In this document: piece by piece, positions 50,150 to 62,340 of the stretch
Layout of the letters: the number at the start of each line of letters is the position of its first letter
Numbering within the stretch: position 1 is the stretch's first letter
Assembly: GCA_013398615.1 (NCBI GenBank)
Contig: VZSR01001685.1
Location: 33,101,077-33,165,076, forward strand
Source: Brachypodius melanocephalos
Taxonomy: Eukaryota; Chordata; Aves; Passeriformes; Pycnonotidae
DNA length: 64,000 nucleotides
Reading direction: 5' to 3'
Notes under the pieces: model-generated
Seen by the model: only the letters and a program-made list of their open reading frames with translations
What the model was told of the DNA's origin: nothing
Database searches by the model: none
Position numbers and translations under genes: made by a program

Positions 50150-51330
50150 GGAGGTGATGATAACTGGAATTATACCAGCTCAGAAGCAGATTCTGATATT
50201 TTGCAGCTCAGGCTGATCGATCTAATTGCTATTGATTAATAATGAATACTGTGCCATCCAAGAGAGACAGGAGAAAAAGGCTCACATTTTTTTCTTCAGG
50301 GTTGTATGATCTGCTGCCCCACAATATGAAACTCCTCCAGCTCATGGTTACAGCGTAAGGAAAATCAAAAGACTTTCTTTTTATTAGTTAGCAGTAATGA
50401 CCTTTTATTTTTGATTATTTGTGCATTAACAGCATGGAATGGAGATGTGCTATGTAAGGAAGTTATTCTTTGCTAATTTGAAGCTTTTAAAATACACAGC
50501 ACACTATCTATTATGTATCATGCATTACAATTACAACAACAGTTTAATTAATCACCAGCACCCTGTTTTGTATCAGTCTGCTGCTGAATTCTGGGTAATG
50601 GTGTTGTTTACCATTTAGCAAGTAGCAACATTTCACTCTGTTTCACTACATTAAACTGCTCAAATAAAGCAAACGGATATTGGAAAGAGTTGGCCATCTG
50701 CCTTTATTTTCTTTTACTTTTTGTTAAGGAAAGGGAAAAAAAAATAAACCCCACCACAGCCTCTGAAAGGAGAAAGAGCACAGCCATGAAACTGATAGTG
50801 ACAAAAAACACCCTTTTTTTATCAGGTCAAAATCTCATCTAAATGCAGTTCTGATGAATGGTAAAAAGCTTGCTTTGTGGATTTGGAGTGGGTCTCAAGA
50901 CCAGCAATGAAGTCTAATGATTATTTAATGGTGCCGCACTTGAAGCAGGATTATGTGAGACTCTCTTCCCCGTTAAGAGTTTGATGAATAGGTTTTGTGA
51001 CAGCCATTTAGGAATAAACAAGAATTCATCAGTCTGCATAAGAAGAAGCCAGTTTATAGATTAAGTTTCTTGAGGTAATTCATGAGGTCAGTCCCATTTA
51101 GATGTAGACTATTAGGGCTCAGCTTTTGAGAGCGGCCATACAAGGGAGTTACTCCAAATGGACCTCTCTAATACAAAGCCCCCTTTCAGAGGGAAGCCTG
51201 AAATTTTTATGACCCTGCTGCTAGGAAGCACATCAACTTGTCACTGTGAAGATCTGCTGGGGCAAGACCTCATCACTCTATTAAAGAGCTCTGTGACCCT
51301 ATTGATTTGAAGTATTTAAAGCAGGGGTGA
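50150..51330. promoter_or_regulatory. AT-rich, homeodomain-site-dense region; candidate enhancer cluster
   Basis: No open frame over 60 codons appears here on either strand, and no repeat is recognisable apart from short A runs. It is dense in homeodomain-type words: TCTAATTGC and ATTGATTAATAATGAAT near 50221-50248, TTTAATTAATC near 50543-50553, and GTCTAATGATTATTTAATGG near 50911-50930. Long frame-free, repeat-free stretches with such motifs often coincide with developmental enhancers. Conservation is unverified. Confidence 0.28.
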
Positions 51331-52899
51331 AGTTCAAAGCAATTTCTTTTCTATACTGTTACTCAGCCTCTCTGTGTCTTGGCTCTAAAACATCTGCTGT
51401 CAGTTCCTCTCTGGTGTCTGACTCTGGAATCTGTCACTGGAGAACAGAGTAGTTTTATTTAAAATAAATTGGATTCCTTTTCAGTTTTCAGCATTTCGTA
51501 TTGTGATCAATGGTTTACACTCCTTCATGTGCCAGGAGACTTAACTGCCACTGTACCCTTTCATGTCTTCTCATGACTCAGCCAGGGCCTGCTCCTGAGG
51601 CTCTGTAATCAATTCTTTCCATTCTAACAGGTTAGCTGCCACCAGTATTTCTAATTGCCTAATCATTAAAAGTAATAAATTTTTACATTTGATTTTTAAA
51701 AAAAAAAAATGTGGAGGGGAACATGTGGAAAAAGTCCCAGAATGCCATTTTGGAAAAAAAAAATCTTCACAGGACCTTTTATGCTGATTTGCTTGGAGGA
51801 GGAAAAAAAAAATACACTGAATAAACAACTCCATTATTTTTAAATGTCAGCAAGTAAACATCATAGCTGGTTCCTGGAGGGGCTTCTTTAGAGCAGTGCA
51901 GGCTCCTCTACTTCTCTGCACAAGCTGAAGGCACCAGGGTGCCTTCTCAATGCTTAATAATACATCAGGCTGGGTGTATTTATTAAAGTTGTGGTTTCTG
52001 ACACCAGGCTAGTTATTAAAGGCTGTAGAGAGGATGAGATAAATATTCAGTTTTGTGATGTCAGACAAAACAACTGGGATAAAGGAATGAACATTGGGAT
52101 GGAAATGGTAATGAAATGGTTACGAAAATATTTAAGATAATGATGCATAGCAACAGAAAGAAATTAGGTAGGGAAGATAATTATGTACAGGATTACATAG
52201 AGCAAACCTATCTGTTATCTTCATCAAGGGAACTAACTTCTGATGGGGTGAAAAATGCACTTTCTCTCAGGGGCTGCTTTGTCAAATAGCTATCATGCTC
52301 ATATCCTACCTGCAATATTTAGAGACCTTTTATCACATATTCTAACAAATAGCCTAATATAGCTAAGATAAAAGGGACATATTCTACCAGACAGAAATGT
52401 AGCCATTGTTTTCAGCTGACTTGTACTGATTTACATTGCCTACAACTCTGCCCCATAATATATGTTTCATCATTTTATTAGTGCTGTCATTTTACACAAA
52501 ACTCCTTTTAAAACTGAATGTGTTTCTGCGAGGAATGAATTATGTTTATTGCAATATGGCAACTGCAAGTTTTATTCAGCAGTATCTTTAAGAATCTAGA
52601 AGACTGAAGACAGATGTACCTATTGCTTGTCAATCAAAATACATGTCCTTTGCAGCACTGTATTTTCTTTAGTCAGCAAGGAAATCATGTTAGTACTGTC
52701 TAAGGTCAACAGTAAATGCACCAGTAGGATCCCTGACTGAGAATTTTCAACAAAGGCGGCACCAAAGAAGAGGAAGGAAGATAATAGTTTGTATTCTGCT
52801 CCTCTAAGGGAAGGGGTGATAAACATAATTCTAAACTATTCCTTCTATTTTCCTTTCTTTTTTTTTTTCGGAAAAAGGGAACTGGTAGGAGTCACTGCA
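51331..52899. other. No gene seen; AT-rich unique sequence
   Basis: Short A runs at 51697-51709, 51754-51763 and 51804-51812 make up most of the low complexity here. Two minus frames (87 and 68 codons) are Phe/Leu-rich translations of A-rich DNA. Confidence 0.65.
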
Positions 52900-53420
52900 A
52901 CAGAACACTATAACAAGCTGATATCATCTTGAGTTCATGATGCTGAATATGTTGGCATTTATGGCGCATTCTCCCAGGGCACATTTCAAAACGAAACCGA
53001 GAGTTGATGGACCAACTGTACTCCATTAAAAAAAATTATAAAAAGCCTTTTTTTCTTCCAGCCTTAGGAATTGGAGAGCTTCAAAACACTGTTTTCTGCC
53101 ATATAAATCTGCATGTTGGAGGGTCAGTCCAAAGGCAACAAATCAAAGTGGGGTTTTTTCACATCTTTTATTTTAGATTATGAATGATGCAAGAATTTAT
53201 AGAGCATGCAAATTTATTACCGTGTTAATAGGCCCCCCCTGTTTATATCTGGCAACATATGCTATATCCAGAATCACTAGGAAGCAGCAGCATTTTTAGG
53301 GATGGAGGGGGAGGCAATTAAAGAATTAGGCCTAATTACCGTGAAAAATCTCTGGAAGAAACATACAGAAACCTTGTGCAGAAGAAACACAAAGAGAAGG
53401 CAGGGAAATATTCTTTAGCA
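52900..53420. promoter_or_regulatory. Candidate conserved non-coding element with palindromic homeodomain site
   Basis: Unique sequence with an ATGCAAAT octamer (53206-53213), TTACCGTGTTAATAGG and the AATTAGGCCTAATT palindrome (53324-53337). CpGs occur at GGCGCAT, AACGAAACCGAG and two TTACCGTG sites, more than in the flanks. TTACCGTG appears twice, near 53218 and 53337. Function is inferred. Confidence 0.27.
53324..53337. promoter_or_regulatory. 14-bp palindrome AATTAGGCCTAATT (paired homeodomain-type cores)
   Basis: A perfect palindrome carrying two divergent TAATT cores, the core recognised by many homeodomain proteins, which can bind such sites as dimers. Another AATTAAAG lies just upstream, and an octamer-type ATGCAAAT is at 53206-53213. 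Binding is inferred from motif shape only. Confidence 0.4.
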
Positions 53421-53555
53421 TGATCCCAGTTGTAAACTGCAACTCTAATCCTTGCATTTGTAACCAAAAAGCAAACACAACCTGAACTCAATAGCTCTTC
53501 TCATATAATTAAATGAAAAGAAACTGGGAAAGAATATGTGTCTGTGTAGAAATTT

Positions 53556-53569
53556 TCTCTCTCTCTCTC
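53556..53569. repeat. (TC)7 dinucleotide repeat
   Basis: Fourteen bases of TC repeat preceded by AATTT and followed by GGGATC. Confidence 0.85.
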
Positions 53570-56500
53570 GGGATCTTCATGGACATTTTGTTTTTAACAT
53601 CTGAGCATGCACTGAACCAAATTCTCACCAGACAACAAGCCAGCAGCTTGTTTAACATCAGCTTTAGCCCCAGGATGGTGGCAGAACCGTTTGGCAGTCA
53701 CTGGTGAAGGGACAGGAGAAGAAAAGTCGAAATGGCTGCAGAAGAGGGGTTTCACCAAGGAAGTCACCAAAGGCACTCCCAAACATCCCAGGCTGCATGA
53801 CAGCAGTTTGAGAGAAAATGTAGAAAATATCTCATTGTAAGTGTTTCTTGCAGACATGTAAAACTAGACTGGTAAAGTGTTTACCTTTTGGTAAACAAAG
53901 AAGCCAATTAATTGAAATTTTTGATTCTCACAAGTGAAAAAAAAGTGTTTTGGGAAAAAAAACCAGATACATGCCCCACCCCTTTATGCTTCTGCTCTTT
54001 ACTCAGCCAGGTTCACAGCTGAACCTCCATTCACCATGTCCTCTCCTGAAAAGAAAGTGAGATATTAGTTGTTATGAGAAGCGCCGTGAGAGTGAAAGGT
54101 TGAGGTAGCCAAAGGGCTGGATGTACAAGGCACCACATTGAAATTTCATAATCAAGACCTTAGGAAATTCAATTTCTTGGGGAAAAAAACCCAACAACTT
54201 TTCATGGGGAAACATTATAACCAGCTCTACAATTTTCTGTTCCTATAACAAGATGGAAATGTGTTGCAGGAAGCAGAGTAGCATCACGCTGGAGGACCAC
54301 ACAAAAATATTGGGCTTTTAGCATTGACTGTTGTGACCTGAAAGCAGGCTGCTGGAAAATGCTTGCTGTAATGGAAAAAAATGTATGGGGGCAAGAGGCC
54401 TAAGCTTTGCTAAAAGTTTTCAGCAATTCAGTAACTCTTCACATATAGAAATCACTGTCTGAATTTAACTTCTGTAAAGCTATGTATGAATCAGTGAGGG
54501 TCTAGCAGGGAAGAACATTTCCTGGTGTGGTTAGCTCTGTGTGTCTCCACAGGAAGATCCTGAGCCCACCGTGATGAGCAGGTAGATAACAGGCATGTCA
54601 GCCTCACTTCAGCAAGGACTGCTGTTAGAATGAATTCATGGCCCGGCTTCCTAAATTGTTTTATATCCCAAATATTGATCTCCTTTATCTGTGTGTTGCC
54701 ATATCCATCTTTGTCTTTAATCATTCTTCCTCTACAGGTGGGTTATCATTTTTCCAATGCATGTGTATTATGAGCTTTGCCACCAACAGAGATAATATCT
54801 CCCCATTCTAGGTTGTTCAGTGTGAGTCCTTCCCATGCTGAAGTATTATTAATCATGTTGTCATCACTTAAATAAATAATAATCAACAACAATTATTTCT
54901 ATTTTCACAAAGCCACTAAAATAATAGAAAGCAAATCTGATATTAATTATTAATAAATATGCAGGGGACATGTGTTAGGATTTAATTTCTATTTTTTTGT
55001 CTGTATTACAGTGTCATCTAGAGGTGCTGGATAAGAAGATGGTATCTCTGTTTTAGGCACTGCAGAAATTCCAGTTTAAATGACCTAGCATGTCAAAGAA
55101 GAAGGTATGAAGGGTAGAGGAGGAGCTAGAACTAGAAATCAGACTCTCTGCTCCTGTTCAGCTCCCATGGTCATGCAGAAATGTAGCCTGGCAAGAGAAG
55201 GACTCATACAGACCTACCCTACCCTGTTGTTCCTCCTATTCTTCCATGAGCCCAGCAGGAGCACACAGGACACAAACCTCTGTCCCCAGCCCAGCTGGGC
55301 CACCAAGGAGTCACACTGCTGACAGCCCTGGGGCATCTCTCCCTCCTATCACATTTACAGTGTGGCCTTGTCTCATCCATTTTTAAGATGTGTCTTTTCC
55401 CTCTCTTGCTCCTTTGCATCCCAGGAACCAAACAATGGAGTGGGGAAGACAAACCTTAGCCCAGACCAAGTAATTTTCCATCTGGTTTCTTGCAGACGTG
55501 AAGTTTTTGCAGCTGCTGCATGTGTCTGTCTGTAAATGTCTCTGCATGTACATTTCACTCTTTTTTTCCTAGTAATTTCTGAACTTATTTGCCACAGTCA
55601 GCTGCACTTGGGAGAGAGACTGAGGTCTAAAAAAATTATATTTCTAGAAGACTTTTGAAGAAGAAACTTCACCCTGACTTTACTCAGGAGGCAGGAGGCA
55701 GCTGAGATGTGCCTTCAGCTCAGGGTTTGCAAGACACACATGATTTGCCTAGCCCAGCATGCAAGGGGCAAACAAATGAGATGCAAACGAATGAGAAGAA
55801 TGCAGGACACTAGAGAGGTATAGGTAGAGTGGTAGAGGATTTAGGGGGTGCAAATGTCTAATCAACCATCTCCTTTGGTCCTGCTACTCAGAGAGTGATT
55901 TGCTTTATGGAGCACCAATATAACTTGTATGTGGTTTGTCCAAATTCAACTGGGTACCTTACAAGTCAGCGTTGTAAAAAGATACAAATGCAAAGAAAGA
56001 GGAAATGCAGCCTCTGAACTTCTGAAAGAGCTCCTGCACTTCTCCACCTGCTGTAGAAGCAGAAGATGATGCAGAACCAATGTCTTCAGACTGATCCTTT
56101 AGCAGCAGGGAGCAGTGCCTGGGAAAAGCAGATGACTTGCCTTTGGTGATGTCCAACCTCAGTGTGATGTAGAGGGCAGAGCCCAGGTTCTGCTCTCTTA
56201 ATCAGAGACAGAAAAGGTCTGCAGCAGGACCAGTTTCCTTGACATAAGGTGAGAGTTCTCCAAGGTGCTCCTGTGTAATCTAAGCCTGTAGAGCTCGTCT
56301 AGCAGCCTGTGCTGTGATCACTGATGGATCCAGGAACATTTATTTCTCTTTGGTGCTGGATGATACAGAATGATGCTTGAATGATAGAGAAAATGCACAA
56401 ACAGCTCCTTAGAAACCTTGCCCCCTTTTTCCCAAGTCATGGAAATGTCACTTTTTGAGATTTGCCCCATCTGTGGTTTCTGTGGTTTGAAAGCACTGGT

Positions 56501-57699
56501 GCATCCGTAGAAGCAGAACAAGCTGCTGCAGCACTTGGTCTCCCAGCAGAAATGAACCAACATGCCACAAGCATGTACTGAGTTGGACTCTGTGCTCTGT
56601 GATCCACAACAGGTTAATTGGCCTAAAAAGGTCTGGGTTGTCTGGCCTGGATTGTTGCCACAAAAGTCCCAGGCCAGACTGTACTGCCAGGATTTGCAGG
56701 TGGTTTGCACTTCAGAACTGCTTTTCCCAAAAATGAGAGGAAGATGGCACAATCCTTTCCCACTTTTGGACAGATGCAGGGATGCTTGCACCATGCTCAT
56801 TATCTTGCTGGAAAAGAGGCTGGCAATTCACTGGCATGGCAGTACAGATTAAAATGTTATCACATTTACTGCACAGTGTTTCCAGATGCAGTCAGAGGGC
56901 ATTTCTATGGGCAACAGACGGTGAAGTCAGAGCCAGTCTGAGGAGGAGAGTAGCAGAGACAAATCCTTGAGATAATTTGGAATAGCATTTGCAGACAAGA
57001 CAAATGAATGCCCCACAGCTGGACAAGCTGTTATAATGTACCCAACAATGTACCTCACAATTTTTTTCCTCTTCACAGTATTCTTAAAAGGTGGGAAAAT
57101 TGAAGGCAAAATAAAGACTTCTCCACTCTGTACAGTAAGAGTAATACAATATAATGTGACAAACTCTGTTCTCAATAAGTACCATTCCATACAGTGGATT
57201 ATTCAGCAAAATCTTCACAAATGCAACCTAATATAAACCTTAAAACTTTGCATGGTAACTTGTTTGCATGATAGCATGTAGTACCTCACCTTTCCTGAAG
57301 TGTTATGCTTAGTACTATTTGTTTGCACTGAGCATTATCACTACATATGGCTCCACTTCACATACGTGATAATAAATACCGAATAAATCACAGATAATAT
57401 TCACAGACTTGTGTGGACAAACTTGTTATTTTGGGAAAATCAGAAAGTGACTAAATTGCCTTTCATTTGATGGAGTTTTGTTTGTCAAGTTTGTCAAATA
57501 AACTGCCTTCTAAGCAATTATTGCCATAGCCAGGCATATTTTTAGCCTGAGAAACCTGTGCTTAGCACTCAGTTACATGGCTTGAAAACTTTGTTTTAAG
57601 GGAGGAAAATATGAGAGTTTTCAGTGATAACATTAATGTTAATTTGTTGGTTTAAGCCCCATATCTATTTATTTTTATTGATATTTACAAATTCATTGC
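53570..57699. other. No gene seen; unique sequence with one G+C-richer stretch
   Basis: The region 55100-56950 is somewhat G+C-richer. It holds a 160-codon minus frame (56318-56800) opposed by plus frames of 96, 78 and 62 codons, so coding is unlikely. Its Cys and His residues are spread irregularly and do not make zinc-finger spacing. 54840-54970 is AT-rich low complexity (AATAAT, AACAAC words). Confidence 0.6.
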
Positions 57700-59130
57700 T
57701 CTACTTCTTCATCTCTTGTACCTTTTCAGCTCCTTCCCAATTCACCTGAATTTTGTGCCTAAAGCCACCCCAACACTTCACTGCAGCTGTACATTGTACT
57801 GTACACCTTCCCTCTACATTGTACTGCATCAGTTTCTCACAGGGGGAATCTTATAAGTAATACCTCCCCTCTACTTTTTTCCTCTTCTTTTCCTTTGACA
57901 ATAAATGGAGGCTCTTCTTTTACCTACAGTTCTCCTTCAAACCTCCCACTTAATGCAACAACAGCATCTTCTCACCTGCTCTCCATTACAGCTGCTATCC
58001 ATCATATCCTTCATTTTCTCGTGAGAACTTAAACTTTCCATCTGGTGCCTCTTTGGTCTCTTCCATCTTGAATGTTTATGGGATAATAATATTTTTCTCT
58101 CTTTTACTAAAACCGCCCACATTTGCCTCCTTCACCACTACTCCATTTATCCATTTCTAGACTTATTCAATGCACAATGTGCTACTGCTCTTGAGAGAGA
58201 GCCTTTCCTCCATTGTCAAAGCCATTTCTCTTCACCGACTTATGCCATCTGGTTTTGGTTCCCAGTGAAAATCTCCAACAACACTGTCCAAACAATTCTC
58301 ACCCTCTTTGTCCCACCTTTGTGAAGGAAAGTTTTTCTAGAATAATATGTCCACACTCAGAAATTTCCTGAAACCATGTGTTCTTCTTTAGTGCAGCGGC
58401 ACCTGAGCTGGCACGGCCTGCTAGCAGATAGTGAAGATATACACATGGTGGTCTTAAAGATAATGAAATATTTTCTTCCTTAACTTCCTCAGCTCTGTTC
58501 ATACAACATACTCTTTAGAAGCTCTGTGTTATCTTCTTTCCAGTTTTCAAAGCAGCAGAGGCAAGTGATGGGTCACACTCAGGCCACCTTTCCTTCTCTT
58601 TTTCCTCTAAACTCACTTCTCTTTCTTTGCCTTTCTCTTCAGAGCTCCTACCATCTGTGCAAATTATAGGTCTGACTGTTTCTGTGATGCATCTTTGTGA
58701 GGAGTCATGAACAAAGAAGGTAAAACATAGGTTATCATTTCCCCTGTCCCAAGTTCTCCTCACACCCCTCTGTCTATCCCATGCATAATCCAGTGTTTGG
58801 CTCAGCTTTCTTCCAGACACCAACATCTGAGCTGTATTTAAGATCTACAAAGTCTCCCTGTAGAACATCCTTCAGAGAGAGCTCTAGCAATCCTAACAAA
58901 TTTCTAAAGCTGTTGCCCAAATCATGATAAAGCTTTTGGTATTTTCACTGGACTTGAGAAATATAATACTGTATTAAGGCTATATGAAGTCAAAATGTGT
59001 CTGCAAGATTATCTTCTCACCTCACTACTCCGAAAACTTCATCCCACTCTGCCTCTCCCCTCCTGAGCTCAAGTAATGCCAGTCTCCACTGTGCACTTCC
59101 TAGGGTCCCAAACAGGATCCTCCAAAACTT
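57700..59130. other. Pyrimidine-rich plus-strand region
   Basis: C+T predominates on the plus strand for about 1.4 kb; for example 41 of 60 bases in both 57841-57900 and 58561-58620. It includes TACATTGTACTG twice (57790-57801 and 57815-57826). The end near 59010-59120 (CTCACCTCACTACTCC, CTCTGCCTCTCCCCTCCTG) faintly resembles the 3' part of L2/CR1-type LINEs, but I cannot confirm it. A 103-codon minus frame rich in Glu and Lys (58515-58826) only mirrors the composition. Confidence 0.5.
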
Positions 59131-62029
59131 TTATGATGTCAGAGCTGGTGAGTTTTTGGGATGCAGAGAAAGTTGAGGGCTACCTCTCTGGTACATGCTA
59201 GATATGCACATTGTTCTCCTTCAAAACCTTGCCCTGCAATGTTTCTAGCAAAAAAATCCTTGCAATAAGAAGGTCCTGGGTCTAAATGCATGTGTTAAAG
59301 ATCTTCACTACTGTTTTAAGGATTTAAATGCAAAATGTGGATCCTTAAAAAATTTTTATTAACCCTAGAAGATCCAGAATTGCCCAGAATTTTGAGTTTG
59401 CTCCATAAAGCTACTCCACAGGTGTCTGGGAAAGTCTCCCCCACTAGGTATATATAGACTATGTATTATTATTATGTATTACCACAGCAGAGCTGGGTAG
59501 AGTGGCGTGTGCTTTATACCAGAGTCCATTGGGATGTTCCCACCTGTTGGACCTGCAAAGCCTGAGCTGCTGTGACCATCAAAAAGATAAACCAAAAGAA
59601 GAGTTGGGGGTAGTTTCTTTTCTTTGAACCAAAAAACATAATCAATGAACTTACATACAAGATACAGAAGACCCAGGGTCAAAGTTTCACTTCACCTAAG
59701 ATAATCTAGGTGAACTAACTTTTCTTCTGGGAGAATTTAAACTTTGTTCATCTAGGACCAAATGAATATTTGGTAGGGTCATGCAGGTGTTTTAACAGAA
59801 AAATCTAAGGAAGTACATCTCTGGGTTACCAACAATTTGGGAAGTGTCTGATGTTCTAAGTCTGGAAAAGGCATACAAATACAGATGTGTTTGTACAATT
59901 CAGGTGAGGCTGGTGACGCCCAAACTAAGTTTTTCACCACATCAGCAAATAGGAATTTCATCTGCGAAGCCACATATTTCATCTTTATAGTGGTTTTAAT
60001 AAAGAATTAATTTAAATTGAAGTTCAGAACAGAAAGGTCAATGGGAATATATGCACAGGTATAGAAAGGACAAATATTTAACCCCACATTATTCTTGTAA
60101 GCCAAATAATAGCCCCAAGGGCTGAGGTAAAAACCTCCCTAACAAGTCAAGCAGTAAACCTAGGTGTACTGTGACTGGTATTGGCCTTTTGTGCTGAGCT
60201 CCCTGAGCCTATCATTCCCAAAGCACCTTCTGCTCTCATAGGTGGTGTCTGCAGCCAAAAGGGCTTTCTGGCAGACCCACAGCCGCTCATATAATTTCAC
60301 AATAGTAGATTCAATTCATTGTGTCCTATTTCTGTTTCCATACTGTCTATAAATGATCTGTGAGGCTCTTGACCATTCTTGCTATGTCTAGGGTTTTGTG
60401 AGATAGTAATTTTAAATTAATGCTCGGCTTGCAGCTGATTTCCCTGTACTCAAGATTTTCATTCTTTCTTATCTGGTCTATTCTAGTGGAGGAGGAAGAT
60501 GTGGGAAGGGTTTCTGTTGCCTGACTGGATGAGTTAACCTTTGAGTAGGCTTTTTTTAGCTTACTGTACTCAAATTCTTGCCATGGATGAATTAGAAGTT
60601 CATGTGCAAGGTATAGTCTTTACTCAAAGTGTGTGTCTTTTTTAGGCAAGAGTTTCTTCCACTAAAATCATAGTCAAGAGTTTCTGCAGAAAAATAAATG
60701 CAGAAGAATTGCAGTGAAATATTTTTTTAAAGTTTCAAAAAATTACTGCATTTATTACTCTACACTCTTAAAAGATGGTTTAATCAGGTTCCTGATGGTG
60801 TAACCAGTGTTACACTGCTACAGCAGAAGCAGCAAAAGTGGTGGCAGGGATGGACACAGAAGGAGCACTGGTGACAGCAATAGACAAGATTCAATGTTTA
60901 ACACAGATCTCAATTTTAAGTGGCTTTTTATGCAGCAAAAAAGTGCATCTTATAGAGACAGTGTTTTTACACAAACATTTGCAATGTTTATCCAACATCC
61001 ATTTCTGTAAGGGACCAAATAATATTAGAGGTTTAAATATTGAACTTTTATATTTGTGCACCATACCTATTGTTAACACTATATTTAATCAGTGATAAGA
61101 TGTATTTTTACACTTATTTCACTAGGATTATTTTAACTTCTCTCTCTGCATGATGGTTTTCTTCTGAGCATCTTTGTTTCTACTGTTGCACTTTAATCCG
61201 TATTGTGCATGTCCTTTCGAAGCAAGTTGTCTTCATGTACTGCATTTTCTTTGCATTGCAGCACTGTCTTGAGTGATGTGAATTGGCTTATTTATACATT
61301 AAACCAAGCCGTAAGATGAGCTCTAGAAGAGCATTTAATGCCACTAATAGGCTTTCAGTCCACACAACCACACTAATCTGGGGCGAAACACCTGAAAGAT
61401 GTATACAATGGACATGGGCTGAGTGTGATCAACTTCCTTCCACAAGCCCTGCCTCTCTGAGCCACACTTGTTAGTGAGTGGGAAGAGCCCAAGAGAGAGT
61501 TAGATGCCTCAGGGGGGACAGAAACACACAAGTAAAGAGATGAGAAATGAGGTAAAACACACAGGTGATCTCACACTCAGACTTATTTGCCCTGAAAACA
61601 CTGTGTACTGTTTAAATTAATAGATATCTAATAGCCTTGAATATTGAGGTTCCACAATGTGCCTAGGACCACTAGTGCAGAATAGCTGTGGAAGGACACA
61701 GATGTGCCCAAACCACTCCCTGCTGGGGATATGCAGGTTAACTCCTCTTAGAATGCTGTGGAAAATAAGCTCAGCCATTTGAAGGGTTTTGGCCAAACCT
61801 TACAAAATATTTTACAGGTATGTGTTAATATTTCTCACTAGTCGTTTTGTATGCTCAGCTCTCTGTCCTGGGAAGTCTGAGTTTATTAGACATCCATTAT
61901 AATTGACACATTGTTGAAGTAGGGGTGAATAGATGCATTAGACAGATGATCTTAATTGGCTTTCATCCAAAAGAATTAAAATAAAAAGACAGCTGAATTT
62001 CATTCACATTTTCAATTAGTAAAACTTCC
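59131..62029. other. No gene seen; AT-rich unique sequence
   Basis: A short ATT-rich tract (ATTATTATTATG) lies near 59465. All frames are under 90 codons and unrecognisable. No mobile-element landmarks. Confidence 0.65.
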
Positions 62030-62340
62030 TTTCATTATTATAATGCCTGCTGAAACAGCAGCCACATCAGGGTGACAAATCCCGTTATCATGCTTTCTGC
62101 AATTGTCTTCCAAAAAGGCGTCTATTGAAAGCATTGTCTGAGCGTGTGTATAATGCTGACAATCAAGCTCCACTCAGAGAGCTGGGGGAGGGTGTCTGGC
62201 TGTGATCTATAGAGAAATGCATTTCTTTCCCGTGCTGCTGGTTCTTCAGTGCTGTGTGCCTGCGCTGGGGCAATGCGCTCTGACGGGCAATGCGTACTGA
62301 CAAGATCAATCACTGAGCATTAGCGGAATTCTCATGCTTT
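62030..62340. promoter_or_regulatory. CpG-retaining candidate enhancer with abutting 17-bp duplication
   Basis: About nine CpGs fall within roughly 250 bases (62085-62330), in DNA where CpG is otherwise scarce. The segment includes two exactly adjacent copies beginning GGGCAATGCG, at 62268-62284 and 62285-62301, identical at 15 of 17 positions. A homeodomain-like GATCAATCA follows at about 62304. Retained CpG in AT-rich avian DNA suggests either germline hypomethylation or selection. A 63-codon minus frame (62122-62313) crosses the region without recognisable content. Confidence 0.3.

Noticed and set aside
56318..56800. 160-codon Cys/Ser-rich minus frame considered as a decayed retroviral or zinc-finger fragment
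   Set aside because: Cys and His spacing fits no zinc-finger or retroviral envelope pattern, and three plus frames overlap it.
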